The notes below the pieces were generated by a model. That model did no database searches. It saw nothing but the letters and a program-made list of their open reading frames with translations, and was not told the DNA's origin. Source: Sneathiella aquimaris (lineage in GTDB: Bacteria; Pseudomonadota; Alphaproteobacteria; Sneathiellales; Sneathiellaceae). Taken from it: a DNA stretch of 64,000 nt. The position numbers and the translations under genes are program-made. The stretch is from NCBI RefSeq assembly GCF_026409565.1, contig NZ_CP112881.1, forward strand, positions 2,155,501 through 2,219,500, read 5' to 3'. Shown here in pieces: positions 27,123 to 40,596 of the stretch (within the stretch, counting starts at the first letter, position 1; every line of letters starts with the position of its first letter).

Positions 27123-28526
27123 TTAAGAACGATATGTGACGGCTTTCACCGCATCGATGACGTCCTGCGCACTCGGCAGGGCCAATTTTTCAAGATTAGC
27201 GGCATAAGGCATAGGCACGTCTTTACCTGTTACCCGAATGACCGGCGCGTCCAGATAATCGAACGCTTTCTCCATGATTTGTGCGCTGAGTTCAGCCCCC
27301 ACACCATGTTGCGGCCATCCTTCTTCGACGGTTACACAGCGATTTGTTTTCCGGACAGAAGCAAGAATTGTATCCATATCCAAAGGCCGAATTGTACGCA
27401 GATCAATTACCTCTGCATTTACGCCGTCCGCCGCAAGTTTTTCAGCTGCATCAAGGGCATATGTCATCCCCATTCCGAATGAAACGATGGTTACATCATC
27501 GCCTGAACGGGCGACTTTCGCCTTCCCGAGCGGCACAGTGAAATCTTCCAGAACCGGAACATCGAAGCTTTGTCCGTACAAAATTTCGTTTTCAAGGAAA
27601 ATTACTGGATTTTCATCGCGAATTGCTGATTTCAATAGCCCCTTGGCATCTGAAGCGGTATGAGGCGCAACAACAATCAAACCGGGTACATGGGCATACC
27701 AGGCCGCAAAACACTGTGAATGCTGGGCCCCAACCCGTGAAGCCGCGCCATTAGGACCCCTGAAAACAATCGGGCTGGACATCTGACCACCCGACATATA
27801 TCGGGTTTTAGCCGCTGAGTTTACAATCTGATCAATGGCCTGCATGGCAAAGTTGAAGGTCATAAATTCAACAATTGGACGTTGACCGTGAAAGGCCGCA
27901 CCCACACCAATACCGGCAAAACCATGCTCAGTAATCGGCGTATCGATCACGCGGCGGGCACCGAACTCATCAAGCAAACCTTGCGTTACTTTATAGGCCC
28001 CTTGATATTCAGCAACCTCTTCGCCCATGACAAAAACGCGGTCATTGCTTCGCATTTCTTCGGCCATGGCATCCCTGAGTGCTTCTCGAACACTCATTTT
28101 GACCATTTCAGTGCCTTCAGGGATTTCTCCACTGGCATCATAAGCATCGCCCGAGCTTTCGATAACAACAGAAGACGAACGATCGTCTTGATTGTCGCTG
28201 CCGCCATCGTCATCGTTCTCTGCACTTTTGGAGGTCGCTTCCGGCGCTTCGGATGAATATCCGTCCAAAGCACTTTTATCCTCTCCCTCTTCCAGTAAAA
28301 GAGCGATCGGTGTGTTCACTGCGACATTGTCCGTGTCTGCATCAATCAGAATTTTTCCGACAGTGCCTTCATCAACGGCTTCCACTTCCATCGTCGCTTT
28401 ATCTGTTTCGATCTCTGCCAGGACGTCACCAGAGGCGACAGTATCCCCCTCACTCACATTCCAGCGAGCAAGTTTTCCTTCAGTCATGGTCGGCGACAGA
28501 GCCGGCATTAAAATTTCTGTTGGCAT
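27123..28526 (-). CDS. pdhB: Pyruvate dehydrogenase E1 beta with N-terminal lipoyl domain
   Basis: A 467-residue subunit, longer than the usual 330 or so because of an N-terminal lipoyl domain (1-78, Lys43) and an acidic Ser/Asp-rich linker (about 95-125). The transketolase-type domain begins near 140 with [14 protein letters not shown] and includes [31 protein letters not shown] and [14 protein letters not shown]. Lipoyl-bearing E1-beta is typical of alphaproteobacteria. It lies 32 bases after the pdhA stop. Confidence 0.96.
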   Translation of the reverse strand: MPTEILMPALSPTMTEGKLARWNVSEGDTVASGDVLAEIETDKATMEVEAVDEGTVGKILIDADTDNVAVNTPIALLLEEGEDKSALDGYSSEAPEATSKSAENDDDGGSDNQDDRSSSVVIESSGDAYDASGEIPEGTEMVKMSVREALRDAMAEEMRSNDRVFVMGEEVAEYQGAYKVTQGLLDEFGARRVIDTPITEHGFAGIGVGAAFHGQRPIVEFMTFNFAMQAIDQIVNSAAKTRYMSGGQMSSPIVFRGPNGAASRVGAQHSQCFAAWYAHVPGLIVVAPHTASDAKGLLKSAIRDENPVIFLENEILYGQSFDVPVLEDFTVPLGKAKVARSGDDVTIVSFGMGMTYALDAAEKLAADGVNAEVIDLRTIRPLDMDTILASVRKTNRCVTVEEGWPQHGVGAELSAQIMEKAFDYLDAPVIRVTGKDVPMPYAANLEKLALPSAQDVIDAVKAVTYRS

Positions 28527-28558
28527 TAGATACCCTCTTAATTCGAATTGCTCTGTGC

Positions 28559-29557
28559 TTAGGCTACGATATCAGTCATCAGTTCATCCGGATGAGGTTC
28601 CGGACTTTCCTGCGCAAACTCTACTGCTTTGGCAACAATTGCTTTTACGTCCCGATCAATTTCCTTCAATTCATCTTCCGTATAAACCTTGTCGTTCAAC
28701 AGTTTTTCCCGAACCCGTTCGATGGGATCGCTTTCAGCCCGTTTTTTGTTCACTTCTTCTTTAGAGCGATATTTCGCCGGATCAGACATGGAATGCCCGC
28801 GATAGCGATAGGTTTTCATTTCCAGAATATAAGGACCTTTGCCACTGCGTGCCCATTCAACGGCCTTGCGGCCCGCTTCTGCAACAGCAAAGACATCCAT
28901 GCCGTCTACCTGTTCACCCGGTACATTGAAACTTTCACCGCGACGGAAAAGTTCCGTTTGCGCTGAGGCCCGTTTGACCGAAGTTCCCATGGCATATTCA
29001 TTGTTTTCGATGATATAAATAACCGGAAGGGTCCACAACTCGGCCATGTTGAAGCTTTCATAGACCTGACCCTGATTAACAGTGCCGTCCCCCATATAAC
29101 AAAGGGTCACATTGTCCGTGTCATCATATTTCTGACTGAAGGCAAGCCCCGTTCCCAAAGGAACGCACGCACCCACAATACCATGTCCGCCATAAAAGTT
29201 CTTTTCCTTGGAGAACATATGCATGGAACCGCCTTTACCCCGGGAATATCCCCCTTCACGGCCCGTCAATTCTGCCATGACGCCCTTTGGATCCATTCCA
29301 CAGGCCAGCATATGTCCATGATCCCGATAGGATGTAATAACGGCATCATCTGGATTGATGGCTGACTGCATACCAACCACAACAGCTTCCTGCCCGATAT
29401 ACAAATGACAGAAGCCGCCGATCAGGCCCATTCCATATATCTGGCCTGCTTTTTCTTCAAAGCGTCGGATCAGCAACATATCTGTGTAGAATTTTTTGAC
29501 CTGTTCTTTATCCACTTTGGTGGACTTACTCCGGGCGGTAGTGGCTTTGCGCGCCAT
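28559..29557 (-). CDS. pdhA: Pyruvate dehydrogenase E1 alpha
   Basis: A 332-residue thiamine-diphosphate subunit that decarboxylates pyruvate. The ThDP motif runs from GDGTVNQG to [35 protein letters not shown] and the phosphorylation-loop-like [15 protein letters not shown] are conserved. It is the first gene of the pdhA-pdhB-pdhC-lpdA operon, and its promoter should lie in the AT-rich 298 bases upstream. Confidence 0.97.
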   Translation of the reverse strand: MARKATTARSKSTKVDKEQVKKFYTDMLLIRRFEEKAGQIYGMGLIGGFCHLYIGQEAVVVGMQSAINPDDAVITSYRDHGHMLACGMDPKGVMAELTGREGGYSRGKGGSMHMFSKEKNFYGGHGIVGACVPLGTGLAFSQKYDDTDNVTLCYMGDGTVNQGQVYESFNMAELWTLPVIYIIENNEYAMGTSVKRASAQTELFRRGESFNVPGEQVDGMDVFAVAEAGRKAVEWARSGKGPYILEMKTYRYRGHSMSDPAKYRSKEEVNKKRAESDPIERVREKLLNDKVYTEDELKEIDRDVKAIVAKAVEFAQESPEPHPDELMTDIVA

Positions 29558-29708
29558 GATCTCTCCCTCTAGACAAATTTGGTCTGTTTTATAATTTAGG
29601 CGCCGAATAAGTTCCTGCGCGTCGAATAATGACTAAATGTGGCAACAAATATCTTAATAAACAAGAAATTCTGCGTAATTAACTAAATTATAGTTATTTC
29701 GGTTAAAA

Positions 29709-29736
29709 ATGCTGCAAAGCAATGTAAAAATGCAGC
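29709..29736 (-). terminator. Possible terminator behind the ftsB-like gene
   Basis: On the minus strand GCTGCA (29736-29731) and TGCAGC (29716-29711) can pair around a 14-base loop, followed by ATTTTT. The stem is short and the loop long, so this is a weak call. The rest of 29558-29855 is AT-rich and without genes. Confidence 0.3.
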
Positions 29737-29855
29737 TTTTCTTTCGATATGCAAAATATCGTAACAAGAAGATACTTTCAGAGATGTTTTTTGAAATATT
29801 TATTCTTTATTGCGGGTGAGAAAAGCAACTTCCTATCAGAAGTTCCGAATGTAAC

Positions 29856-30170
29856 TTATTTTTCGGTGTATATAACCAGCTCATCCGGATGGGCGAGGCC
29901 CAGAACCTCTCGAGCTCGTTCTTCCAGCATATCCAAATCCAGATTCTCTGGATCAAGAAGTTTGACCCGATTTTCCAGCTTTTCTTTTTCAAGTTCCGTA
30001 ATTTGAAATTCGGCTTCCGCTTTCTGGATTTCCATCTGTAATTTCAGGTAGGAGAATAGCCCCCGATCGCCTTCGATCAGGTGGTAACTAAAATAGCAGA
30101 TTGTCAGCAGTCCCAGAATAGGACCCGCCCCTGCTTTTAGTCTTTTGCCAATTTCGTAACTAATGCTCAT
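29856..30170 (-). CDS. Septum formation initiator, FtsB/DivIC family
   Basis: A 104-residue bitopic membrane protein: short cytoplasmic N-terminus, one membrane helix (about 14-34, GAGPILGLLTICYFSYHLIE), then a Leu/Glu-rich coiled coil (about 40-75) and the terminal REVLGLAHPDELVIY typical of DivIC/FtsB. It probably joins FtsL and FtsQ at the divisome. A location between eno and pdhA is usual in alphaproteobacteria. The family is weakly conserved, so the exact orthology is inferred. Confidence 0.85.
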   Translation of the reverse strand: MSISYEIGKRLKAGAGPILGLLTICYFSYHLIEGDRGLFSYLKLQMEIQKAEAEFQITELEKEKLENRVKLLDPENLDLDMLEERAREVLGLAHPDELVIYTEK

Positions 30171-30377
30171 ATTCTTAATGAATCAAATTATTTCATAAGG
30201 GTCAATGTTTATTCGATTATTTCAGCGAATATTTCAAAAGCGGCGCAAAAGTGTGGTCATTCAAGACAAATAAGCGATATTTCAAAGGAAAACCGAAGCC
30301 CACCTATCCGCCATAGCATCCGTTTACAATAAAGATGAAAGGACAGGTTTTGTGAAATCGAATGGGTTCATGCATCC

Positions 30378-30404
30378 ATAAAAAAAGGCGGGAAACCCCG
30401 CCTT
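30378..30404 (-). terminator. Factor-independent terminator of eno
   Basis: On the minus strand AAGGCGGG-GTTT-CCCGCCTT forms an 8-bp stem with a 4-base loop (30404-30385) running straight into a T-run (to 30378), 28 bases after the eno stop. Textbook structure. Confidence 0.9.
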
Positions 30405-30431
30405 CCTTCAATAGGATTTTAACAAGAAAGT

Positions 30432-31742
<1,311 letters not shown>

Positions 31743-32573
31743 TCAGAGATTTTTGGCGAGGGCATCAAAAGCCTGAAGTGTTTGTAGCAAGTTCCGCATT
31801 TCCTGAATTGGAACCATGTTCGGGCCATCTGAGGGGGCGTTGTCCGGGTCCTGATGGGTTTCCATGAACACCATTGCCACGCCAACCGAAACCGCCGCAC
31901 GAGCCAGCACAGGAACATATTCCCTCTTACCGCCCGTGGTCGCCCCTTGACCGCCGGGCTGCTGAACAGAGTGGGTTGCATCAAAAACCACCGGATATCC
32001 TGTTTCGGCCATAATTGGCAGGCTCCGCATATCACTCACCAACGTATTATAGCCAAAACTGGCGCCGCGTTCGGTCAACAGGATTTGTTCATTGCCACTT
32101 TCCTGCATTTTGACAACTACATTTTTCATGTCCCAAGGTGCCAGAAACTGCCCTTTTTTAACATTAACCACCCGTCCGGTCTTTGCCGCGGCAACGAGCA
32201 AATCTGTCTGCCGGCACAAAAAAGCCGGGATTTGCAGAACGTCAACAACGGTCGCGACTTCAGCACATTGGCCGGGCTCATGAACATCTGTCAGAACAGG
32301 AATACCAAATTCTTTCTGCACCTGTTCAAAAACCGGTAACGCCCCGTCCAGCCCCATTCCCCGCTTTGAATGAATGGAAGACCGGTTGGCCTTGTCGAAC
32401 GAAGATTTATAGACGAGGCCGATCCCAAGCTCTTGGGTCATTTCATGCAACTGACCCGCCATGTCCATGGCGTGTTCAGCACTTTCCATCTGACAAGGTC
32501 CGGCAATGATTGTCAGCGGCAGATCATTCCCAACCTCGAATTTACCGATCTTGATGTGATGCTGTTTTGTCAT
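31743..32573 (-). CDS. kdsA: 3-deoxy-D-manno-octulosonate 8-phosphate synthase
   Basis: A 276-residue enzyme condensing arabinose 5-phosphate with PEP to Kdo-8-P for lipopolysaccharide. [18 protein letters not shown] (18-35), [31 protein letters not shown] and [12 protein letters not shown] are characteristic. It lies between pyrG (22 bases) and eno (39 bases). Its product is attached to lipid A, whose synthesis genes lie further right in the window. Confidence 0.97.
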   Translation of the reverse strand: MTKQHHIKIGKFEVGNDLPLTIIAGPCQMESAEHAMDMAGQLHEMTQELGIGLVYKSSFDKANRSSIHSKRGMGLDGALPVFEQVQKEFGIPVLTDVHEPGQCAEVATVVDVLQIPAFLCRQTDLLVAAAKTGRVVNVKKGQFLAPWDMKNVVVKMQESGNEQILLTERGASFGYNTLVSDMRSLPIMAETGYPVVFDATHSVQQPGGQGATTGGKREYVPVLARAAVSVGVAMVFMETHQDPDNAPSDGPNMVPIQEMRNLLQTLQAFDALAKNL

Positions 32574-32595
32574 GATATGTCCTGTTTTCGACGTC

Positions 32596-34236
<1,641 letters not shown>

Positions 34237-34263
34237 CTATATCTGAAATTTGTTACGTCGTGA

Positions 34264-34292
34264 AGTAAAAGAGGCGGCCAACTCGCCGCCTC
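34264..34292 (-). terminator. Factor-independent terminator of secG
   Basis: GAGGCGG (34271-34277) and CCGCCTC (34286-34292) form a 7-bp GC-rich stem; on the minus strand it is followed by TTTTACTT, 17 bases after the secG stop. On the plus strand GTGATTTTTTTT follows, so it may work in both directions. Confidence 0.8.
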
Positions 34293-34308
34293 GTGATTTT
34301 TTTTCCAT

Positions 34309-34635
34309 CTAGTTGGAAATCGGTGCTGAAGGTTCTTGCGGAACCGCCGGCGCTGCCGGTGCACTATCTGTAGGTTGATCAAGGATGGATGTCGGTGCTG
34401 CGTGGTTTCCACTCAGGACTGCAAGCAAAATACTGGTCCCAAAAAAAGCCGCCGCCAGGATCGCTGTTGTCCGTGTCAAAAGGTTCGCAGCCCCGCGACC
34501 GGTCATAACACCGCCGCCACCGCCGCCACCGCCGCCGCCAATTCCCAAAGCACCCCCTTCAGAGCGCTGAAGCAATACGACGCCGATCAAAAAGACAGCG
34601 ATCAAAACATGAACGACCAGCAGGATAGTTTCCAT
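34309..34635 (-). CDS. secG: Preprotein translocase subunit SecG
   Basis: A 108-residue inner-membrane subunit of SecYEG. Two membrane helices (about 3-21 and 54-72) flank the conserved loop LLQRSEGGALGIG and RGAANLLTRTTA. The loop carries ten consecutive glycines (33-42), encoded by a near-perfect GCC/ACC trinucleotide run at 34511-34540. The C-terminal tail is Pro/Ala/Ser-rich, as usual in alphaproteobacteria. It lies 117 bases after tpiA. Confidence 0.95.
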   Translation of the reverse strand: METILLVVHVLIAVFLIGVVLLQRSEGGALGIGGGGGGGGGGVMTGRGAANLLTRTTAILAAAFFGTSILLAVLSGNHAAPTSILDQPTDSAPAAPAVPQEPSAPISN

Positions 34636-34752
34636 GATCCAATTATTCCCGGACTAATGCGATAATATCGCATCCAAAATATCAATAACAGTTGGTGGGC
34701 TTCTACACCAAAGCCAAACCGATTACCAGCTTAAACTCTATAAATAATCGCT

Positions 34753-35511
34753 TTAAAGAACGGTTTCAACAATTGGCCAGAAGTCTTCGGCCTTCAGGCT
34801 GGCACCACCTACCAAAGCTCCGTTTACATGGGCAACGTTCATCAACTCGGCCGCGTTGCTTCCCTTGACAGAGCCACCATACAATAGCCGAACACCATCG
34901 GCGTCTTTTAACAACGCCTGCAGATCATTCCGAATATGCGCATGAACGTCAGCAACATCTTCGACCGTTGGGGTTTTTCCTGTCCCTATGGCCCAAACAG
35001 GTTCATACGCAATCACAAGATTTTCAGCAGTTCCGCCCGCCGGTAATGACCGGGAAACCTGATCTGAAATAACAGATAAAGTCTGGCCGCTTTCCCGCTC
35101 TTGCAATGTTTCACCAACACAAACAACAGCAATCAGACCGGCTTTCAAGGCCGCTTCTGCCTTGGCTTTTACCTTTTCATTGCTTTCATCATGATCCGTG
35201 CGTCGCTCGGAATGCCCGACAAGAACATAGTCTGCGCCGGCATCTTTTAGCATCTGCGCACTTGTATCACCCGTATGGGCCCCTTTTTCATTTGCGTGAC
35301 AATCCTGCCCACCAATAGAAACCGGCGAGCCGTTTGCCAGCTCGGCCATCGACGCGACCAAAGTCGCAGGCGGGCATATCAAAATGTCACACCCAACCGA
35401 GTTTTGTTCGCTTGCTTTATGTATCAACGATTTCAGTTCTTCGGCTGATTCACGCTTCAAACCATTCATCTTCCAGTTACCGGCAATTAGCGGACGCAAT
35501 GACGAGCTCAT
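34753..35511 (-). CDS. tpiA: Triosephosphate isomerase
   Basis: A 252-residue TIM-barrel enzyme interconverting dihydroxyacetone phosphate and glyceraldehyde 3-phosphate. NWKMNG (12-17) with the catalytic Lys, the electrophilic His in VLVGHSERR, the catalytic Glu in [13 protein letters not shown] and the phosphate loops [12 protein letters not shown] and GALVGGASL are all present. It is divergent from ppiD. Confidence 0.98.
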   Translation of the reverse strand: MSSSLRPLIAGNWKMNGLKRESAEELKSLIHKASEQNSVGCDILICPPATLVASMAELANGSPVSIGGQDCHANEKGAHTGDTSAQMLKDAGADYVLVGHSERRTDHDESNEKVKAKAEAALKAGLIAVVCVGETLQERESGQTLSVISDQVSRSLPAGGTAENLVIAYEPVWAIGTGKTPTVEDVADVHAHIRNDLQALLKDADGVRLLYGGSVKGSNAAELMNVAHVNGALVGGASLKAEDFWPIVETVL

Positions 35512-35705
35512 TTTCCCTCACAGTTTAGTGTGTATTGGTCTTTCATATCTCTCTTTTTTGACCATATGCCACTTTTTTTTCAATAAAGATACCGCTTTAC
35601 AAAATTCTATGTTTACGCGGGACACTTCAAGCCCCTATCATGTCGCCCCGCTGCCCCTATATAAAGGGCAGTTCAAATTTTATATTATGCGATAGATGGT
35701 TGATC

Positions 35706-37592
35706 ATGCTGCATTCGATGCGTAAAGGGGCCGGTGGATGGCTCGCCAAAGGTTTATTAGTCCTTCTTGTTGCCAGTTTTGCCGTTTGGGGCATTGGCAG
35801 CGATATGTTGGGAAGTTCTGTTGGTGCAGATGTCATTGAAGTTGGCGATCAGACTGTCACGATTGGAGAATTCCGCAGGGAGTATCAAAATCGCATCAAT
35901 ACCATTTCACAATATGTTGGTCGCCGCATCACACCGGAACAGGCACAGCAGTTTGGTGTCGTGCAATCGACAATCCTTAATCTCAGCCGAACCTTACTTG
36001 AAAAAGAACGGGTCAATCAGCTTGGGTTAAATGTGGGCGACGACATTGTCCTGAATGAAATCAAAAATGGGCCTGCGTTTAAAAACAGCGCCGGTGCCTT
36101 TGATCGGTTTCGTTTTCAGGAAGTTCTACGTCAGAACGGATATTCGGAAGCCGAATATGTTGAAATCCTGAGAGCCGATATCAAGCGTCGCCAACTGGCC
36201 AACACTCTTGCTTCGGCCGAGAATGTTGCTCCTTCTATTCTGATTGATACCCTGCATGGTTATGCAGCGGAAAAACGCAGCGCAAATTATATCGAACTTC
36301 TGGATAGCACTATTGAAAATGCGCCAACTCCAACAGAGGATGTGCTGGCCGCGTTTGTAAAAGAAAACCCTGCCGCCTATACGGCACCTGAATTTCGGAA
36401 AGTTTCATATATTACGCTTACACCCGAAGCGTTCAAAGAAGGCATCGAAGTCTCCGCAGAAGAAATTCAGGAAGAATATAATGGCCGTCTGAGTGAATTT
36501 AATGTGCCTGAAAAGCGTACTATCCTTCAAATGATTTTCCCAAACAAAGAGTTGGCTGATGCAGCGTCTTTCGCAATTGCCTCTGGTGGTGATTTTGCGG
36601 ACGTTGCCAAAAAGGAATTGCAGCTTACTGTTGAAGATATCGACTTGGGAGAAGTTTCCAAAACCGATCTTTTCGAAGCACTTCAGGATGCAGTATTCTC
36701 TTTAGAACTAAATGCCGTAACAGCCCCTGTTAAAACAGATCTTGGCTGGCATCTGGTTAAAGTGTCCAACATTGTTGAAGAAAATACAAAAACCCTGGAA
36801 GAAGTTACCGACCAGCTTACAAATGACATTGCCCTGCGTAAAGCTGCATCTGTCGTTTTTGAAAAAGCAACAGCATTGGAAGATGAATTTGCTGGCGGAG
36901 CGTCAATCGCAGAAGCAGCTGAATCTGCTGGGATCAAGCTGAACGTCACTGACTGGATTTCACAGGACGGAAAAAATCAGGCCGGCCAACCCGTCCCGAA
37001 CCTACCGTCAGCTCCCGCGTTCCTGTCAACAGCCTTCTCAAAACAGGTTGGCGATGAAACCGATATTTCAGAGGCAACCAACGGTACTTACTTTGCGGTT
37101 GATGTCGTTGAAATTAAAGCCGCAGCGTTGCGCCCATTGGCCGAAGTCAAAACGGAAGCCACTGAAGCCTGGCAGGCCAGATGGCGTCACACGGAAAATC
37201 AAAAACGCGCGGATGCCCTTCTTGAGGAACTCAAAGGCGGCAGCTCGCTGGAGAAATTGGCAGGTTCTTTGAACAAAACGGTGGGCACGACACCGCCAAC
37301 CTATCGCGCCTCCCCTATCCAATCGTTATCTCAGGATGCGGTTAAAAGTTTGTTTGATTTATCTGACAATGAATATGCGACAGCAGCGAACGCTGCAGGC
37401 AATGGCTTTGTTGTATTCGGTCTGAAGGAAATTGTTCCAGCGGACAAATCCACTTCCAAAGAAAGTATTGCCGCGCTGACACAACAAATTCAGCAAAGCA
37501 TTCAGCAGGATATTTCAAGCCAATATCAATCTCACTTGGAAAAAACCATCGGTGTTTCTGTTAAAGAAGCTCTCATTCAGGATTATATCTAG
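35706..37592 (+). CDS. ppiD: PpiD-like periplasmic peptidyl-prolyl isomerase/chaperone
   Basis: A 628-residue membrane-anchored folding factor for exported proteins. It has one N-terminal membrane helix (about 12-31, after MRKGAGGWLAKG), a SurA-N-like chaperone region (about 36-180), a degenerate parvulin domain (about 250-365, with DLGEVSKTDLFEALQDAVF and LGWHLVKVSNI) and a long C-terminal region. ATG 35706 is chosen over in-frame starts upstream because PpiD proteins begin just before the membrane helix. It is followed after three bases by trpE, an arrangement known in other alphaproteobacteria. Confidence 0.88.
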   Translation: MLHSMRKGAGGWLAKGLLVLLVASFAVWGIGSDMLGSSVGADVIEVGDQTVTIGEFRREYQNRINTISQYVGRRITPEQAQQFGVVQSTILNLSRTLLEKERVNQLGLNVGDDIVLNEIKNGPAFKNSAGAFDRFRFQEVLRQNGYSEAEYVEILRADIKRRQLANTLASAENVAPSILIDTLHGYAAEKRSANYIELLDSTIENAPTPTEDVLAAFVKENPAAYTAPEFRKVSYITLTPEAFKEGIEVSAEEIQEEYNGRLSEFNVPEKRTILQMIFPNKELADAASFAIASGGDFADVAKKELQLTVEDIDLGEVSKTDLFEALQDAVFSLELNAVTAPVKTDLGWHLVKVSNIVEENTKTLEEVTDQLTNDIALRKAASVVFEKATALEDEFAGGASIAEAAESAGIKLNVTDWISQDGKNQAGQPVPNLPSAPAFLSTAFSKQVGDETDISEATNGTYFAVDVVEIKAAALRPLAEVKTEATEAWQARWRHTENQKRADALLEELKGGSSLEKLAGSLNKTVGTTPPTYRASPIQSLSQDAVKSLFDLSDNEYATAANAAGNGFVVFGLKEIVPADKSTSKESIAALTQQIQQSIQQDISSQYQSHLEKTIGVSVKEALIQDYI

Positions 37593-37595
37593 ACA

Positions 37596-39113
37596 ATGTC
37601 CATCCAGCCTGCTTTCTCAACTTTTAGTGCGGGATTTGAAGACGGAAATTCTCAGATTTTGTGGACCACACTGGTCGCTGATCTCGAGACCCCCGTCTCG
37701 GCCATGATGAAACTCGCAGAAGGAAAAGCAAATTCTTTTCTTCTGGAATCTGTGGAGGGGGGCGCCGTTCGAGGCCGTTACTCCATCATTGGCATGAAAC
37801 CGGATTTAATTTGGCGATGCGATGGGAAGCAGGCCCGAATAAACAGAACCGCCCGTTTTGATCCTGAAGCCTTTGTGGCGTGTGATCTGCCTGTATTGGA
37901 TAGCCTGCAGGCACTGATCGATGAAAGCCATATCGATCTGCCGGAACATCTGCCGCCAATGGCTGCCGGTCTGGTCGGCTATATGTCCTATGATACAGTC
38001 CGCCTGATGGAAGATATTCCAGATAGCAACCCCAATGAACTGGGTGTCCCGGATGGCATGTTTATCCGGCCGACTGTGATGGCCATTTTCGATAGTATTC
38101 TGGATGTAGTGACGATTGTGACACCAGTCTGGTACGGGGATGGACGATCTGCCCAAACGGCTTATAATCACGCCGCTGAAAGATTATCCGATGCGGTCAA
38201 TGACTTCTCACGCAGCCTGCCCCATACCGTGTCTACTGACACCAGTATTGCAGACTTGCCAGAGCCCGTGTCAAACACGACAAAAGACGAATATTTTCAA
38301 ATGGTGGAGAAGGCCAAAGAATATATTCGGGCCGGTGATATCTTTCAGGTTGTGCCAAGCCAACGCTTTGAAATGCCCTTTGATTTGCCGTCACTCTCGC
38401 TTTACCGAGCGCTTCGCAGAACCAATCCGTCACCGTTTATGTATTATCTGAACTTTGGTGATTTTTCTGTCGTTGGTTCAAGCCCCGAGATTCTGGTTCG
38501 TCTTCGCGATGAAAAAGTCACTATTCGGCCCATCGCCGGCACCCGCCCAAGAGGCGCGACCTTTGCCGAAGACAAGGCCCTCGCCGAAGATCTATTAAGT
38601 GATCCCAAAGAGCTTGCTGAGCATTTAATGCTGCTTGATCTGGGCCGGAATGACGTCGGACGGGTTGCCCGCATTGGCAGCGTGTCGGTGACGGAAAAAA
38701 TGGTGATCGAAAACTATTCCCACGTCATGCACATTGTCTCAAATGTCGAAGGCGACATTCAGGACGGCCTGACAGCAATAGATGCGTTAAAGGCAGGTTT
38801 TCCCGCAGGAACAGTGTCCGGTGCCCCGAAAGTCCGGGCGATGGAAATCATTGACGAGCTGGAAAAATCCAAACGGGGTGTGTATGCGGGTGCTGTTGGG
38901 TATTTCTCCGCCAACGGGTCCATGGATACCTGTATTGCCCTTCGAACGGCCGTTGTTAAAGATGGGAAAATCTATATTCAGGCGGGCGGCGGTGTCGTTG
39001 CAGACAGCGACCCCGAAGCGGAATATCAAGAAACCGTCAATAAAGCAAAGGCCCTTGTAAGAGCCACACAGGAAGCCATCCGCTTTGCATCCGAAGGCAG
39101 CGGAAACCGTTAA
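37596..39113 (+). CDS. trpE: Anthranilate synthase component I
   Basis: A 505-residue chorismate-binding enzyme forming anthranilate with ammonia from TrpG. The catalytic region contains IRAGDIFQVVPSQRFE, RPIAGTRPRGAT, LLDLGRNDVGRVA, ENYSHVMHIVS and FPAGTVSGAPKVRAMEII; LLESVEGGAVRGRYSIIGM near the N-terminus is the tryptophan feedback site. It starts three bases after ppiD and is cut off from trpGDC by a minus-strand gene. Confidence 0.97.
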   Translation: MSIQPAFSTFSAGFEDGNSQILWTTLVADLETPVSAMMKLAEGKANSFLLESVEGGAVRGRYSIIGMKPDLIWRCDGKQARINRTARFDPEAFVACDLPVLDSLQALIDESHIDLPEHLPPMAAGLVGYMSYDTVRLMEDIPDSNPNELGVPDGMFIRPTVMAIFDSILDVVTIVTPVWYGDGRSAQTAYNHAAERLSDAVNDFSRSLPHTVSTDTSIADLPEPVSNTTKDEYFQMVEKAKEYIRAGDIFQVVPSQRFEMPFDLPSLSLYRALRRTNPSPFMYYLNFGDFSVVGSSPEILVRLRDEKVTIRPIAGTRPRGATFAEDKALAEDLLSDPKELAEHLMLLDLGRNDVGRVARIGSVSVTEKMVIENYSHVMHIVSNVEGDIQDGLTAIDALKAGFPAGTVSGAPKVRAMEIIDELEKSKRGVYAGAVGYFSANGSMDTCIALRTAVVKDGKIYIQAGGGVVADSDPEAEYQETVNKAKALVRATQEAIRFASEGSGNR

Positions 39114-39136
39114 ACTCTATCGACCGGGACATATCA

Positions 39137-39170
39137 AAGGGCAGCAAAACAAACGTTGCCCTTAGTCTTT
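39137..39170 (+). terminator. Probable terminator of trpE
   Basis: AAGGGCA (39137-39143) pairs with TGCCCTT (39157-39163), extended inside by C-G and G-T pairs, and is followed by AGTCTTTT on the plus strand, 23 bases after the trpE stop. The T-run is short. Confidence 0.55.
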
Positions 39171-39226
39171 TGGTGGCGAGGTTCCAATCCTTGACGAACC
39201 ATGCACAAACAAGGACGCCTGCGGGC

Positions 39227-40372
39227 TTATTCGGTTTTTGTCGCGATCTTATTCTGGAAGGATAGGATATGACTTACAGTCGAAAAATTGTATCCCGCGC
39301 TCACTGCTTGCGGCATCCAGATTTTCAACGCGGAAATCGTTTCGGCATGAGGATGACCGATTGCAATGGCATGACCATTTTTAGCTGCCAGTTTTTCTAC
39401 TTTTTTCAACTGCGTTAAAATATCCGGAACATTAATCACATTATCGATGAAAACGTCCCGGATTGCGGCAGGCACATTTTTTTCCAAGGCCAGACGATAC
39501 CCGGTCGACGCTGACGTGGTTTTACTATCCAGAAAAAGCAGATCCCGCTTGGCAAGTTCATCCATCACAATTTGCATTCCGGGCTCATAGGCGGTGAATT
39601 TACTGCCCATATGATTGTTCACCCCCACATACCCCTCAAAACTATCAAGGTTGAGGATTACCCGGTCTCGTATTTCCTGCGCGGACAACTTGTTTAACAA
39701 TGCGTTGGGGCCTGGATTAGCGGACGCCCGTGTTGGTTCCATGGGTAAATGCAGCATTGCTTCATGCCCCTTGGATCGCGTCAATTGCACGCTTTCCTGC
39801 AAGTTTGGCGCATATGGCAAAAATGAAAGAGTGATCACCTCATCCAATGCGACCAGCTCTTTGATGCGTTTCCGGTTTAATCCGACGTCATCAATCACAA
39901 TGGCAATGGTTGGTTTTGTGGGATCAGAGCCGCCAGATCTGGCGGCATATCGCTGCCAGGCCGGTCCTTTTTCAATCTGCTGCGCCCCGCTTGGCGGCAA
40001 CGCAGCAATAACCGTCTCTTTTTCAAGGGTTTCCGCCACACCCGGAAGAGACTCATCCCGCGGAACGGTGTACGGGTTATCATGGGATAACGCATCCACC
40101 GGCTTTGAAAGAGGGCGAATTGTTTCTTCACTTTCAAGGGGCGCGTCATCCACTGTTTGTGGCGTTCCTTTTTCAACCGACATAACAGGAACGGAATTAC
40201 GCGCGGACGAGGACCGATTTTCTTTGACTATACTGCCAATAAGCATACCGCCCGCCAGACTGAAAATAAGCAAGGCGGCACAGAAAACGAGTAACCGCAA
40301 CGGAGAGTCAACCAGAGACTCAATTGGTCCCTTTTCTTCTATCGGTTCTTTTGGATCTCTATTCTTGCTCAT
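39227..40372 (-). CDS. Divergent polysaccharide deacetylase (YibQ/DUF610 family)
   Basis: A 381-residue protein with an N-terminal membrane anchor (about 28-50), a low-complexity linker, then a deacetylase-like barrel. Family motifs: TIAIVIDDVGLN, SFLPYAPN, EAMLHLPMEP, GVNNHMGSKFT and AIAIGHPHAET. The fold is that of carbohydrate esterase family 4, but the substrate and even the activity of this group are not established. It lies on the opposite strand between trpE and trpG and appears to be a single-gene unit. Confidence 0.85.
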   Translation of the reverse strand: MSKNRDPKEPIEEKGPIESLVDSPLRLLVFCAALLIFSLAGGMLIGSIVKENRSSSARNSVPVMSVEKGTPQTVDDAPLESEETIRPLSKPVDALSHDNPYTVPRDESLPGVAETLEKETVIAALPPSGAQQIEKGPAWQRYAARSGGSDPTKPTIAIVIDDVGLNRKRIKELVALDEVITLSFLPYAPNLQESVQLTRSKGHEAMLHLPMEPTRASANPGPNALLNKLSAQEIRDRVILNLDSFEGYVGVNNHMGSKFTAYEPGMQIVMDELAKRDLLFLDSKTTSASTGYRLALEKNVPAAIRDVFIDNVINVPDILTQLKKVEKLAAKNGHAIAIGHPHAETISALKIWMPQAVSAGYNFSTVSHILSFQNKIATKTE

Positions 40373-40596
40373 AAGCTGTCGGCAATTCCTTTTCGTCTAC
40401 CCACATGGTTTTAGACGGTATGGTTAATGGAAACCATAATTTTCTCGGTTATTTCGCAGTCTTTCATCAAATGTAACCCCAATTGCTTGAATGCGTGCTT
40501 GACGGGAGCCAAAAGTAGTGGAAACTAGAAGCCCAAATTCATACATTCTGTTTTAAATTCAGACTGTTCTGCTCGTACCATCGGCAAGATAAAAAA

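Noticed and set aside
34511-34540. GCC-rich repeat as a CRISPR-like or phase-variable promoter element
   Set aside because: It is in frame inside secG and encodes the known glycine loop; length changes would not shift the frame.
39170-39230. GGTTCCAATCC resembling a tRNA T-loop near 39180
   Set aside because: No acceptor stem, anticodon arm or CCA end can be fitted around it.
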